DNA of 64,000 nt from Sneathiella marina (GTDB lineage Bacteria > Pseudomonadota > Alphaproteobacteria > Sneathiellales > Sneathiellaceae), in contig NZ_CP098747.1 of NCBI RefSeq assembly GCF_023746535.1, positions 1,556,364 to 1,620,363 of the forward strand, in the 5' to 3' direction. Both the position numbers and the translations under genes were made by a program. Below are positions 17,098-25,422 of the stretch, piece after piece. The notes beneath the pieces are model-generated. The model did no database searches. It was not told the DNA's origin and saw only the letters and a program-made list of their open reading frames with translations. Each line of letters starts with the position of its first letter. Within the stretch, counting starts at the first letter, position 1.

Positions 17098-17871
17098 CTA
17101 GGCTGCTTTAGCCTTGTTTTTCCGACGCCAGGCCATAAAGCCGAGGGCGGCGAGGCCGGCGCCATAAAGCGGCAGGGCAGCGGGGAGCGGAACGGCTGAA
17201 ATCTCGACATTCATTTCCGTCTTGGCGAGCCGGGTCCCATCATTGGAAAAGGCTTCCAGCATAAAATTATATATGCCGGTGGCGTTCGGATCGAAAGTGG
17301 GATCCAGGAAGGTTCCCAACCACCATGAATTTTGCGCGACATTATTTTCGCTGATCAAGGCTGCATATTCCAATGGATTAGCTGCTTCTTCCCCGCCTCC
17401 TTGCGGCGTGCTGTTGGTGCCAATGGAATTATCAGCATAGGGAACATTTATCGGATCGAAAGTGATATAGGAGGTGCCGACACCGGGGTCGGTATCAATA
17501 GACAGAAGATATCTGTAATCTGACAACGCAGCGCCATCATCACGGCCATCAACATTTGAATTTACGGACCATTCGAAGTTCCAAAGCGGGCGAGTGGCTG
17601 TCGGGTTTCCCGGTCCGTTACCCGGATCAAACGTATAGGTTGTTGTGCCATTGTTGGGAAAAGTATTTTCTTTCGGAAAACGCACTTTCGCGCGCAGGCC
17701 CAATTCGACGTTATTCTGGGTGTCGACAGCAAAACCGCCATTTGCATTTCCGCTGCCGAAAATGGCATTCGGTGTGACATCGGTATTTGCGACAATGGCT
17801 GCATTGGCATTAAATGCGAGGAAGGCTGCGCCGGCCACAAGGGCTGAAGCGGTAATATTCTTTAGCGTCAT
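17098..17871 (-). CDS. Secreted VPLPA-CTERM sorting-domain protein
   Basis: I start this 257-residue protein at MTLKNITASALVAG, with an AAGAAAG site upstream, rather than 33 bases earlier. A signal peptide ends near ANA (24). The body is rich in Asn, Gly, Thr and Asp, with many predicted beta segments and no family I recognise. The C-terminus is a textbook VPLPA-CTERM tripartite signal: VPLPAALPLYGAGLAALGF, then WRRKNKAKAA. Such proteins are anchored or released by an exosortase-like enzyme, which is not in this window. The role is probably extracellular or surface-associated. It is a single gene with its own terminator. Confidence 0.8.
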   Translation of the reverse strand: MTLKNITASALVAGAAFLAFNANAAIVANTDVTPNAIFGSGNANGGFAVDTQNNVELGLRAKVRFPKENTFPNNGTTTYTFDPGNGPGNPTATRPLWNFEWSVNSNVDGRDDGAALSDYRYLLSIDTDPGVGTSYITFDPINVPYADNSIGTNSTPQGGGEEAANPLEYAALISENNVAQNSWWLGTFLDPTFDPNATGIYNFMLEAFSNDGTRLAKTEMNVEISAVPLPAALPLYGAGLAALGFMAWRRKNKAKAA

Positions 17872-18197
17872 AGTTTTTCTTTCTTTAGGTGCCTTACCCG
17901 GCATTACCGCATAAATTGCAGCTCGCAGGGCTGAACTGGATTCTCGTTAGGTGATTTAGAAGGGCGATCTATTTCGTTCGCTTCAAAGTAGAGAAAATTT
18001 TTGATAATTTCAATTAAATTTTTTTATGGTATTCTCGTTTTAATAGGCCGGTACGGTTGAAAAATAATATAATTATGGCGATTTCAGAAATATATGCGAT
18101 TCAAATGCACATAATAAGTGTGAATTTGGTTTTTCACGGACGGGTCGCTGAATTTTACGACTGTCCGTGCCAATCCTGATTTGGTATAACTGCAAAA
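17872..18197. other. 326-base intergenic region between divergent genes
   Basis: This AT-rich gap separates the VPLPA-CTERM gene (minus) from the MFS gene (plus), so it should carry both promoters. The middle (about 17990-18030) is nearly all A and T. Near the MFS start lies an interrupted inverted repeat, listed separately. I could not assign a convincing -35/-10 pair for either gene and see no small open frame with a ribosome binding site. Confidence 0.6.
18135..18169 (+). promoter_or_regulatory. Interrupted inverted repeat upstream of the MFS gene
   Basis: The arms CACGGAC (18135-18141) and GTCCGTG (18163-18169) pair over 7 bp, and inner arms GTCG and CGAC add 4 bp, around a 10-base loop. 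It ends 28 bases before the MFS start and has no T-run on either side. It could be an operator or a 5' leader structure; no cognate regulator gene is adjacent. Confidence 0.4.
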
Positions 18198-19382
18198 ATG
18201 GAAAAAACAATAATAAAAAAACCATTCCCTCTTTGGGCGCTGGCGTCCATGAGTACTGCCTATTTCATGGTGGGTACCTCGAGCCTGTCCGTCATCGGTC
18301 TGACATATGAAATCGCGGATGGCTTAAGGGTCTCCCCTGCGGATATCGCCTTTCTGATCACCGTCTTTGCCCTGACATTCGCCATTGCCGCCCCCTTGAC
18401 GCAAGTGTTCCTGTATCGGCTTCCGCGGATTACAATCCTCTCAATGGGGCTCATTATCCTGGCGGGTGCGCAGGTCATGGGGGCCTATGCCACCAGTTAC
18501 GAAATGCTGTTTATATCCCGGGGTATTATGGGGCTGGGGGCCGCCTCGGTAAGCCCCATGTGTTCCGCCATCGGGGCAGGGCTGGCACCGCAGGAGCAAC
18601 AGGGGCGGGCCATGGGGATTGTGTTTGCCGGCCTGACGGTTGCCTCTGTGCTGGGAACACCGCTGACGGCGTATCTGGGGACCCTGATCGGCTGGCGGAA
18701 TGTCCTGTTGCTGCTGGCTTTTTGTTGCCTGTTGTCCATGACCGCCGTGCTGTTGCTGGTGCGCGATAGAAATCCCGGGGCGGAATCATCGCTGCGACAC
18801 CTGATGCGTGCGCTTATGGGGCGCAGATCGTCGGGGGCAATCCTCATGACATTCCTGCAGATGACGTCGATTTTCTGCACATATGCATTGATCGCACCTT
18901 ATATGACCGACAAATTCAATATGCCGGAGAACCTGATTGCGGTGGTGTTGCTTGTCTATGGCGTCAACGGGGTTCTGGGCAATGTCTTTGCCGGACGGTT
19001 GGGGGACCGGTTTGGGCCGGACAAGATAATCCTGATCAGCCTGCTGGGGCTCGCCGCAGGGTTGCTGATCCTGCAATTTGTCGCGCCTGTCTTATTGCTG
19101 GCGTTTATCGGGGTATCCTGCTGGGCTTTCTTCGGGATGATGTTTCATTCCCCGCAACAGCAGCGCATCGCCAATATTGATCCGGCGCAGCGCAGCCTGT
19201 TGCTGGCGCTCAACGCGTCGGCCCTGTATCTGGGCATCTCAATCGGGTCGTGGATTTCCAATGTCACTTATGTGGCGTTCGGGCATGATGTGCTGCCCCT
19301 GGTTTCGCTGGGCGTCCTGTTGATATGCATGGTGCCTTTCGGCTTGTTTGTCTTGTTCGGATCAGGCAAAAAGAAAAGCTGA
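18198..19382 (+). CDS. MFS transporter, DHA1/AraJ-like exporter
   Basis: A 394-residue integral membrane protein with about twelve hydrophobic helices and the major facilitator pattern. The loop between helices 2 and 3 is degenerate (LTQVFLYRLPRITIL), while NVFAGRLGDRFGPDKIIL after helix 8 is a good repeat motif. The best family match by eye is the DHA1/sugar-efflux group that exports drugs or small metabolites by proton antiport. Nothing nearby indicates the substrate. The Lys-rich C-terminus is encoded by DNA that doubles as the U-tract of the opposing terminator. Confidence 0.85.
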   Translation: MEKTIIKKPFPLWALASMSTAYFMVGTSSLSVIGLTYEIADGLRVSPADIAFLITVFALTFAIAAPLTQVFLYRLPRITILSMGLIILAGAQVMGAYATSYEMLFISRGIMGLGAASVSPMCSAIGAGLAPQEQQGRAMGIVFAGLTVASVLGTPLTAYLGTLIGWRNVLLLLAFCCLLSMTAVLLLVRDRNPGAESSLRHLMRALMGRRSSGAILMTFLQMTSIFCTYALIAPYMTDKFNMPENLIAVVLLVYGVNGVLGNVFAGRLGDRFGPDKIILISLLGLAAGLLILQFVAPVLLLAFIGVSCWAFFGMMFHSPQQQRIANIDPAQRSLLLALNASALYLGISIGSWISNVTYVAFGHDVLPLVSLGVLLICMVPFGLFVLFGSGKKKS

Positions 19383-19406
19383 CAGCGAGGAAGCCCCGCT
19401 GCCAGC
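19367..19406 (-). terminator. Rho-independent terminator of the secreted hydrolase gene
   Basis: On the minus strand GCTGGCAGCG and CGCTGTCAGC form a 9-bp stem with one mismatch around a 9-base loop, followed by TTTTCTTTTTG. It starts 7 bases after the stop of the gene at 19413. The T-rich tract is the complement of the Lys codons ending the convergent MFS gene. Confidence 0.7.
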
Positions 19407-19412
19407 AACGCA

Positions 19413-20723
19413 TTATTTAGGGGTTGAGTGTTCCAGCTTCAGGCCCTTGGCGGAGCCTTTTTGAAAGCCCTTCCAATACGTATGCTCGGGCTTTTGTGAG
19501 CCATCTTTCTCAACGGCGTAAACACCATCTTCCGCGACTTCAACAATATCCAGGTAAGACTTCATATCATCGTCTCCCTTCAGATGCTGGTTGAAATATG
19601 CCGTCACGAAATGCTGGGCGATATTATTCATGCGCAAGGTATCCCAAACCGGGTCCGCATAATGTTCAAACGGGAAAAAGTCGAGATTGTCGACAGGTGC
19701 CCAGGATTCCTTTGGTGCCGGAATTGGGGCGGCCGCATTATGACCGGCGCTCATGAAGGAGAGCAAATACCGATCCGCATTGACGGAGCCGTCATACAGC
19801 GCCTTCACCCCATTTTCATATTTTGAGGTTTCATCCTCGCTGCCCGCGATAAACATGATTGGCTTGCGAACACCAGCCAGTCCTTCCGCGTTCCAGAAAC
19901 CGGCATTCATGCCCCAGGGCCCGATGGCGACAACGGCCTTGAACCGGTCATCAATGAGCGCTTCATGGGAATCAGTGCCGGCCATCATCACTTCCAGTGT
20001 CCCGGCAGGCGCTCCCCAGGGATATTCGGTGCTGGCTTTCGTAACACCGCCACCTGCGGTAATCACCGCACCATAGCCGCCCATGGAATAGCCGATGAGA
20101 CCGGTATTGGAGGTATCGATCATGCCGTTGAGAAAGCTGCTTTTGTCACTGTTAAGGCGCGTCATTTCATTGAGAACGAATTTCTGGTCCAGCGCCCGGT
20201 TGACCAGCGTGCTGCCGAAGGCGGCCTTGTTGTCGTATGTGCTGTCCGTGTGATCAATGGAGGCAACGACATATCCCTTGGAGGCCAGGTTTTCACCAAA
20301 ATGACTCATCAGGAACCGGTTTCCGGGATATCCGTGGGAAATAATGACCAGCGGATAAGGCTCCGCCGATTTCAGCGGGTCTTCACCGCGAACAGCCAGG
20401 CCGTACAAGGAGACCTGGGTTTTGCCATCGCGTAAAAATACATTTTCATAGGTGCCGCCATTTTCGTCACCGTCGGCGGGATACCAGACCTCAACCGTCA
20501 GCGGCCGGTCATATTTTGGAATTGGCTTGCCGGCTTCCACGTTCAGAATATCGATCTGGCCTTTGTTTACCAGGTCGAGGGTTTGCACACCAATACCGTA
20601 ATCGCCGGGCTTGGCAAGGGCCGGTGCGTCCGGCCGCTGGCCGTCGACACGGTTGTCCACAGCGTTGGCGATACCACTCATCATCATCCCCGCAATTACG
20701 ATCCCTATTATTTTTTTCATCAT
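19413..20723 (-). CDS. Secreted alpha/beta hydrolase (PAF acetylhydrolase/dienelactone hydrolase-like)
   Basis: A 436-residue protein with a signal peptide (1-21, ending IANA), so it is exported. The nucleophile elbow GYSMGGYG fits a serine hydrolase, the oxyanion region is VIISHGYPGNRF, and the catalytic His is probably in SAGHNAA, with an Asp such as that in GSEDETSKYE. The overall order resembles the platelet-activating-factor acetylhydrolase-like and dienelactone-hydrolase-like groups. It probably hydrolyses esters in the periplasm; the substrate is unknown. A GGGAAG site precedes two adjacent ATG codons, either of which may be used. Confidence 0.78.
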   Translation of the reverse strand: MMKKIIGIVIAGMMMSGIANAVDNRVDGQRPDAPALAKPGDYGIGVQTLDLVNKGQIDILNVEAGKPIPKYDRPLTVEVWYPADGDENGGTYENVFLRDGKTQVSLYGLAVRGEDPLKSAEPYPLVIISHGYPGNRFLMSHFGENLASKGYVVASIDHTDSTYDNKAAFGSTLVNRALDQKFVLNEMTRLNSDKSSFLNGMIDTSNTGLIGYSMGGYGAVITAGGGVTKASTEYPWGAPAGTLEVMMAGTDSHEALIDDRFKAVVAIGPWGMNAGFWNAEGLAGVRKPIMFIAGSEDETSKYENGVKALYDGSVNADRYLLSFMSAGHNAAAPIPAPKESWAPVDNLDFFPFEHYADPVWDTLRMNNIAQHFVTAYFNQHLKGDDDMKSYLDIVEVAEDGVYAVEKDGSQKPEHTYWKGFQKGSAKGLKLEHSTPK

Positions 20724-20933
20724 TTACTTCCCATTATGAGATTTTATCCAGAACGACGGTACGCGAATCAACTGTTCAAGAAAAGAACAATTTCGCGACA
20801 AAATTGTTACCGACATTGAAATCAATATGGCGCAACCTCAAAGCTTTGAAAGTAATTATTTTCCGGCCTTGTGTAATGGAAGGCCGAACATTAAGCTTTC
20901 CTTCTAAATAAAAAAATAATGTGGAGGAAGAGA

Positions 20934-21878
20934 ATGTCGATATTAAAAACCCTCGCGCTCAGTGCGGTGGGACTGACTTTCATGACGGGAGCTGCGCTAG
21001 CCGAGGATTGCAAACCCTCGAAATGGGGGCCGGATGATGAAATTGGCTCGGCCAATTTGGTGACGCCGGAACGGACGCTGGCGGCAAGTAAACTTATTAA
21101 ACAAGGGAAATCGGTGCCACTCGGGATTGTGATTGATAGTGCCACACCCGCCTTTCCTCCGCGCGGGCTGAGTTTGCAAGTGGTGCAACCGAACCAGCAG
21201 GGGGCGCAACGCCTGTTTGCGTATAACGGCAGTTACAATGATGATCTGATGCAACTTTGGCTGGGCATCGGCTCACAGCTCGACGGGTTGGGTCATCTTG
21301 GTCAGGACGGTATGTATTATAACTGCAATGACGAAAAAGACTTTGCTGCCATTACAGGCTTGAAAAAACTGGGAACCCATCTAATGCCGCCCATGGTTGG
21401 TCGGGGTGTTGTTTTGAATATGGCCAAACATTTTGGTATGGAATCACTGCCCGCCGGAAAGTTCTTTACCGCAGCTGATATTCAGGCCGCTTCCAAGGCG
21501 CAAGGCGTGGAAATTCGCGAAGGTGATGTGGTGTTGTTTTACACCGGTTGGACAGACGCCAAACTGGAATCCGATCCGGTGGCCTGGGCAAGTGGGGAAC
21601 CGGGGACATCGGAAGATGCGGCAGAATGGCTCGCATCGAAGAACGTAATGGCGGTTGGGGCTGACACCTGGGGGGTTGATGTTGTGCCACCTGAAAAAGA
21701 AGGCCGTCCCTTCTACGGCCATGTCGTGCTGTTGAAAGAACATGGTATCTTTATTCTGGAAACCATGGATACCGGGCCTCTTGTCCGGGACGGCGTGACA
21801 GAATTCATGTTTGTTCTCGGCCAGCCACGGGTTCGCGGGACAGTGCAGATGATCATTAACCCTGTGGCACTTTACTAA
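20934..21878 (+). CDS. Secreted cyclase-family protein (kynurenine formamidase-like fold)
   Basis: I start it at 20934 (MSILKTLALSAVG) because GGAGGAAGAG lies just upstream, between this ATG and the earlier one at 20919. The 314-residue protein has a signal peptide ending ALA (23) and the cyclase/KynB-like core. LDGLGHLG replaces the metal-binding HxGTHxDxP motif of the family, and the C-terminal part has VVLLKEHGIFILETMD. The family contains formamidases and lactonases that bind a divalent metal. The altered metal motif makes the activity uncertain. It diverges from the secreted hydrolase; a functional link is only inference. Confidence 0.75.
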   Translation: MSILKTLALSAVGLTFMTGAALAEDCKPSKWGPDDEIGSANLVTPERTLAASKLIKQGKSVPLGIVIDSATPAFPPRGLSLQVVQPNQQGAQRLFAYNGSYNDDLMQLWLGIGSQLDGLGHLGQDGMYYNCNDEKDFAAITGLKKLGTHLMPPMVGRGVVLNMAKHFGMESLPAGKFFTAADIQAASKAQGVEIREGDVVLFYTGWTDAKLESDPVAWASGEPGTSEDAAEWLASKNVMAVGADTWGVDVVPPEKEGRPFYGHVVLLKEHGIFILETMDTGPLVRDGVTEFMFVLGQPRVRGTVQMIINPVALY

Positions 21879-21899
21879 CATACAAGCAGACGAAAGAGG

Positions 21900-21933
21900 C
21901 GGGGATTGGGGTCACTCAATCCCCGTTTTTTTT
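21900..21933 (+). terminator. Rho-independent terminator after the cyclase gene
   Basis: CGGGGATTG (21900-21908) and CAATCCCCG (21917-21925) form a perfect 9-bp stem with an 8-base loop, followed by eight T. It lies 22 bases after the stop codon. Confidence 0.9.
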
Positions 21934-22039
21934 GGATTTACGAGATTAGAATTAAAATCAATACCCGGTATAAGAGATAAAAAGCTTGACATTTGAAGCG
22001 ATCTATTGTAGTCTTCACTCCTTCCTAACAAATACCCCT

Positions 22040-22075
22040 TGTCAGAAAATGACAGGATGGTGATGGCAAATCACC
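22040..22075 (+). promoter_or_regulatory. Two small hairpins in the leader of the DUF2332 gene
   Basis: TGTCA/TGACA (22040-22054) and GGTGAT/ATCACC (22059-22075) form two adjacent stem-loops 37 bases before the GTG start. The second is followed by CTATTTTTG, a weak terminator-like tract. A possible -35 TTGACA lies at 21986-21991, with a poor -10 (TAGTCT) 17 bases on. This could be an attenuator or simply a structured leader. Confidence 0.35.
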
Positions 22076-22111
22076 CTATTTTTGTACATGTTATTTTAAC
22101 CGGAGATTTAT

Positions 22112-23170
22112 GTGTCGGAACAAGACATTCGCGCCGCTTTTTTGCAGCAGGTAAAAGCCTGTGAGTCACTCGGGTCCCCCTTTACCGCGCGGCTCTGCCG
22201 ATTGATGGGGGAGAGGTTGGCGCCGGGAACGGCGGTGGCGGATCATATTCTGACCTGGCCGGGTGATCCCTCGGCCTTGGCGGATTCCGTGCCGTTGCGG
22301 CTGGCCGGTGCGCTGCATGGATTGCTGATCTCAAAGAAATCGGCTGTTTTACAGGCCGTATATCCGCCGCAGGATCAATCGGTTGATGACGAGATGTTGT
22401 GGGAGGCGCTTTGCACTGTTCTTGAGACGGAGAGTGCGTTTATTCTGAACCGCCTGAAAAGCCCGCCGCAAACCAATGAGGTGCGGCGGTCCGGGGCGAC
22501 CTTGCCGTTGTTTCTGGAAGTGAGCCGACGGACCGGGCTGCCGCTAAGCCTGACGGAAATCGGGGCCAGTGCGGGATTGAACCTGTTTCTGGATGACTAT
22601 CATATTACCCTGGGGGATCAGGCATGGGGCGATGAAAACTCCGCCGTGACCCTCAATCCGACATGGCATGGGTCTCCGGCCCCGCAGGCGGCGCTGGATA
22701 TTCTGGCGCGAACGGGCTGTGACCTGAAGCCCATTGATCCGGGCTCGCGGGAGGATCGGGAACGCAAGCTTTCCTACATCTGGGCGGATCAGGAGGATCG
22801 GTTGACGCGCACCAGGGCGGCGTTTGATATTGCGGCCGCCAGTGATATCCGCGTGGCGGAAGCCGATGCGCTGGACTGGTTGCGACAGGAAACCGCCCGA
22901 ACCCATGACGGGGCGGTGCATGTTATTTACAGCACCATCGCCTGGCAGTATCTGCCGCAAGAGGCGCGGGCCGCCGGGGAGGAAATCATTCATGAAGCCG
23001 GCGCCAGGGCCACGGAGAGTGCGCCGCTTGCCTGGGCGCTGATGGAGAATGACGGCGTCGGTCCGGGGGCCGAGCTGAGCCTGACTTTCTGGCCGGGCGG
23101 GGAACGTCAGCAGGTTGGCCGGGCTGATTTTCACGGCCGGTGGGTGGATTGGACCGGCTGGCAGGATTAG
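22112..23170 (+). CDS. DUF2332 family protein
   Basis: A 352-residue cytoplasmic protein with a GTG start after CGGAG. It shows the DUF2332 pattern: LRLAGALHGLLISKKSAVLQ, then TNEVRRSGATLPLFLEV, then LTEIGASAGLNLFLDDY, and a Trp-rich end. The EIGASAGLN segment resembles the SAM-binding loop of Rossmann methyltransferases, but no activity is established for the family as far as I know. It is a single gene, convergent with the SDR gene. Confidence 0.75.
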   Translation: MSEQDIRAAFLQQVKACESLGSPFTARLCRLMGERLAPGTAVADHILTWPGDPSALADSVPLRLAGALHGLLISKKSAVLQAVYPPQDQSVDDEMLWEALCTVLETESAFILNRLKSPPQTNEVRRSGATLPLFLEVSRRTGLPLSLTEIGASAGLNLFLDDYHITLGDQAWGDENSAVTLNPTWHGSPAPQAALDILARTGCDLKPIDPGSREDRERKLSYIWADQEDRLTRTRAAFDIAAASDIRVAEADALDWLRQETARTHDGAVHVIYSTIAWQYLPQEARAAGEEIIHEAGARATESAPLAWALMENDGVGPGAELSLTFWPGGERQQVGRADFHGRWVDWTGWQD

Positions 23171-23219
23171 GGGCCCTATTTACCAGAAATACCTGTCCGG
23201 TCGACGGGGCGTTTGTCCG

Positions 23220-23951
23220 TTACCAATTTTCAACCCAGGGCCGCAAGTCAATCTCGAAGGTCCAGGCACTGCGCTGCTGGGAATGCAGGTGCCAGTAATT
23301 CTCGGCAATCTCGGCGGGGCGCAGGATGCCGTCATGGTCCTTTGTGGCGTAGCGGTCGGGGAACCGCTCGGCGATAAAGGCTGTATCAATGGCACCGTCA
23401 ATAATGGTATGGGCCACGTGAATGCCCTTGGGCCCCAGTTCCCGGGCCAGGCTTTGGGCGAGGGCGCGCAAGCCGTGTTTTGCCCCGGCGAAGGCGGAAT
23501 AGCCGGCGCCGCCGCGCACCGAGGCGGTGGCCCCGGTAAAGATAATCGTGCCGCTGTTGCGCGGTACCATGTATCTGGCGGCTTCACGGCCCGCCAGAAA
23601 ACCGGCGAAGCAACTCATTTCCCAGACTTTCCGGTAGACCCGGCTGGTCATCTCGGTGATGGGAAAATTGACGTTGCCGCCAATATTGAACACGACAACC
23701 CCAAGAGGGGCTATGTCCTGTTCGATTTTGGCAAACAGCTTGGTGACTTCGTCCTCTTCGCGGGCGTCGACGCCGAAGGCATGGGCGGAGCCGCCCTCGG
23801 CGGTAATTTCCGCGGCGAGATCCTGCAGCTGGTCCAGATGCCGGGCCCGGCGGACAAGGCAGGTTTCAAACCCTTCGCGGGCAAATCGTTTGGCAATGGC
23901 GCCGCCGGTGGCATCGCCGGCGCCGATAACAAGACAGGATTGTTTGGTCAT
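23220..23951 (-). CDS. SDR-family protein with altered catalytic residues
   Basis: A 243-residue Rossmann protein of the short-chain dehydrogenase fold. The cofactor loop is GAGDATGGAIA at 10-20, and arginines after strand 2 (RRAR) suggest NADP. The region normally holding the YxxxK pair reads FAGAK, so Phe154 stands where the catalytic Tyr should be while Lys158 is kept; the catalytic Ser is replaced by Ala/Thr (GATAS). Similar GATAS..AFA.AK proteins are common in bacteria, so this is probably a subfamily trait, not a random mutation. The reaction is unknown. Confidence 0.8.
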   Translation of the reverse strand: MTKQSCLVIGAGDATGGAIAKRFAREGFETCLVRRARHLDQLQDLAAEITAEGGSAHAFGVDAREEDEVTKLFAKIEQDIAPLGVVVFNIGGNVNFPITEMTSRVYRKVWEMSCFAGFLAGREAARYMVPRNSGTIIFTGATASVRGGAGYSAFAGAKHGLRALAQSLARELGPKGIHVAHTIIDGAIDTAFIAERFPDRYATKDHDGILRPAEIAENYWHLHSQQRSAWTFEIDLRPWVENW

Positions 23952-24130
23952 TTTTATTCCTTGATTAAAGCCTGCTGCAGGGTAAAAGTTTGGATCGGCA
24001 CGCAGATAATGTCAATGATGACGCTGTTGCAGAAATCAGTGGCGTATTGAGACAAAAAAGAACCATAATCCTATGTCGCTATGGGCAGATATGTGGTCGT
24101 ATGGTTGGCCACAGAATGGGGGAGACTTGA

Positions 24131-25387
24131 ATGGCGCGATATTCGGCCTTTGAAATATTCAAGCAGGCGCTGTCCGGCCATAAGAACTGGTCGGCGGCCT
24201 GGCGCGATCCCGAGCCCAGGGACCATTATGACGTGATCATTATCGGCGGCGGCGGGCATGGTCTGGCGACGGCCTATTATCTGGCGAAAGAACATGGCAT
24301 TACCAATGTGGCGGTGCTTGAAAAAGGCTGGCTGGGCGGCGGCAATACAGGCCGCAATACAACCATTGTCCGCTCCAACTACATGATCGAGGGCAACACG
24401 GAATTTTACGAGCATTCGCTGAAGCTGTGGGAAGATCTGTCGCAGGACCTGAACTATAACGTCATGTTCTCCCAGCGCGGACAATATAACACCTTCCACA
24501 ACCCGGCCCAGCGGGATGCGGCGCGCCGGCGTGTCAATACATTGCGGTTCAATGACATCGAAGCGGAGTTAATCGATACGGACCAGATGAAGGCGCAGGT
24601 TCCGGGACTGGACTATTCCGCCAAGGCCCGCTTCCCCATTCTGGGAGCGATCCATCAGAAGCGGGCGGGGACAGCGCGTCATGATGCCGTCGCCTGGGGC
24701 TATGCGCGCGGCGGTGATGAACTGGGCGTCGATATCCTGCAAAATTGCGAGGTAGAGGAATTTATCCGCGATCAGGGAAAAATCGTCGGGGTCAGGACGT
24801 CGCGCGGTGACATCCGTGCGCCAAAGATCGGCATGGCGGTGGCGGGTCATACGTCCCATCTGGCGGCCAAGGCGGGCCTGACCCTGCCCATCGAAAGCCA
24901 TGTTCTGCAAGCCTTTGTCTCGGAACCCCTGAAGCCGATTTTCGACACGGTGATCTCCTTCGGCGCGGCGCATTTCTATATCAGCCAGTCCGATAAGGGC
25001 GGGCTGGTCATGGGCGGCGATATTGACGGCTATAACAGTTACGCACAAAAAGGCGGCTTGCCGACGTTCGAGCATGTGTTCGCCGCCGGTGTATCTTTTG
25101 CGCCGTTTCTGTCGCGGCTCAAAATCCTGCGTCAATGGGGCGGGATCATGGATATGAGCATGGATGGCAGCCCGATCATCTGCAAGTCACCGATTGACGG
25201 GCTGTATATCAATGGCGGCTGGTGCTATGGCGGCTTCAAGGCGACGCCGGCCTCCGGCTGGTGCTTTGCCCATACCATTGCCCGCGATGAACCCCATCGC
25301 TTCAACGAAAAATTCAGGCTGGATCGCTTTTCCAGAGGCTATCAGATCGATGAGAGAGGCGCGGGGCCGGTTCCAAATGCACATTGA
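24131..25387 (+). CDS. soxB: Sarcosine oxidase subunit beta
   Basis: A 418-residue FAD subunit of heterotetrameric sarcosine oxidase. The N-terminal dinucleotide fold (DVIIIGGGGHGLATAYYLA) is followed by WLGGGNTGRNTTIVRSNYM, typical of the subunit that demethylates sarcosine. The C-terminus has INGGWCYGGFKATPASGW. The enzyme yields glycine, hydrogen peroxide and 5,10-methylene-tetrahydrofolate or formaldehyde. It is first in a soxBDAG operon; a GGGGGAG precedes the ATG. Confidence 0.95.
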   Translation: MARYSAFEIFKQALSGHKNWSAAWRDPEPRDHYDVIIIGGGGHGLATAYYLAKEHGITNVAVLEKGWLGGGNTGRNTTIVRSNYMIEGNTEFYEHSLKLWEDLSQDLNYNVMFSQRGQYNTFHNPAQRDAARRRVNTLRFNDIEAELIDTDQMKAQVPGLDYSAKARFPILGAIHQKRAGTARHDAVAWGYARGGDELGVDILQNCEVEEFIRDQGKIVGVRTSRGDIRAPKIGMAVAGHTSHLAAKAGLTLPIESHVLQAFVSEPLKPIFDTVISFGAAHFYISQSDKGGLVMGGDIDGYNSYAQKGGLPTFEHVFAAGVSFAPFLSRLKILRQWGGIMDMSMDGSPIICKSPIDGLYINGGWCYGGFKATPASGWCFAHTIARDEPHRFNEKFRLDRFSRGYQIDERGAGPVPNAH

Positions 25388-25422
25388 TTATTATTCACCT
25401 GCCCGGATGAGGGGATCCTGTC

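Noticed and set aside
23115-24050. Plus-strand open frame of 311 codons opposite the SDR gene
   Set aside because: It overlaps the end of the DUF2332 gene and the entire SDR gene, and its Gly/Ala-rich product has no family features. The minus-strand gene has a clear Rossmann loop.
23952-24130. Possible glycine or folate riboswitch before soxB
   Set aside because: No glycine-aptamer-like repeated stems or terminator/anti-terminator could be drawn in the 179-base leader.
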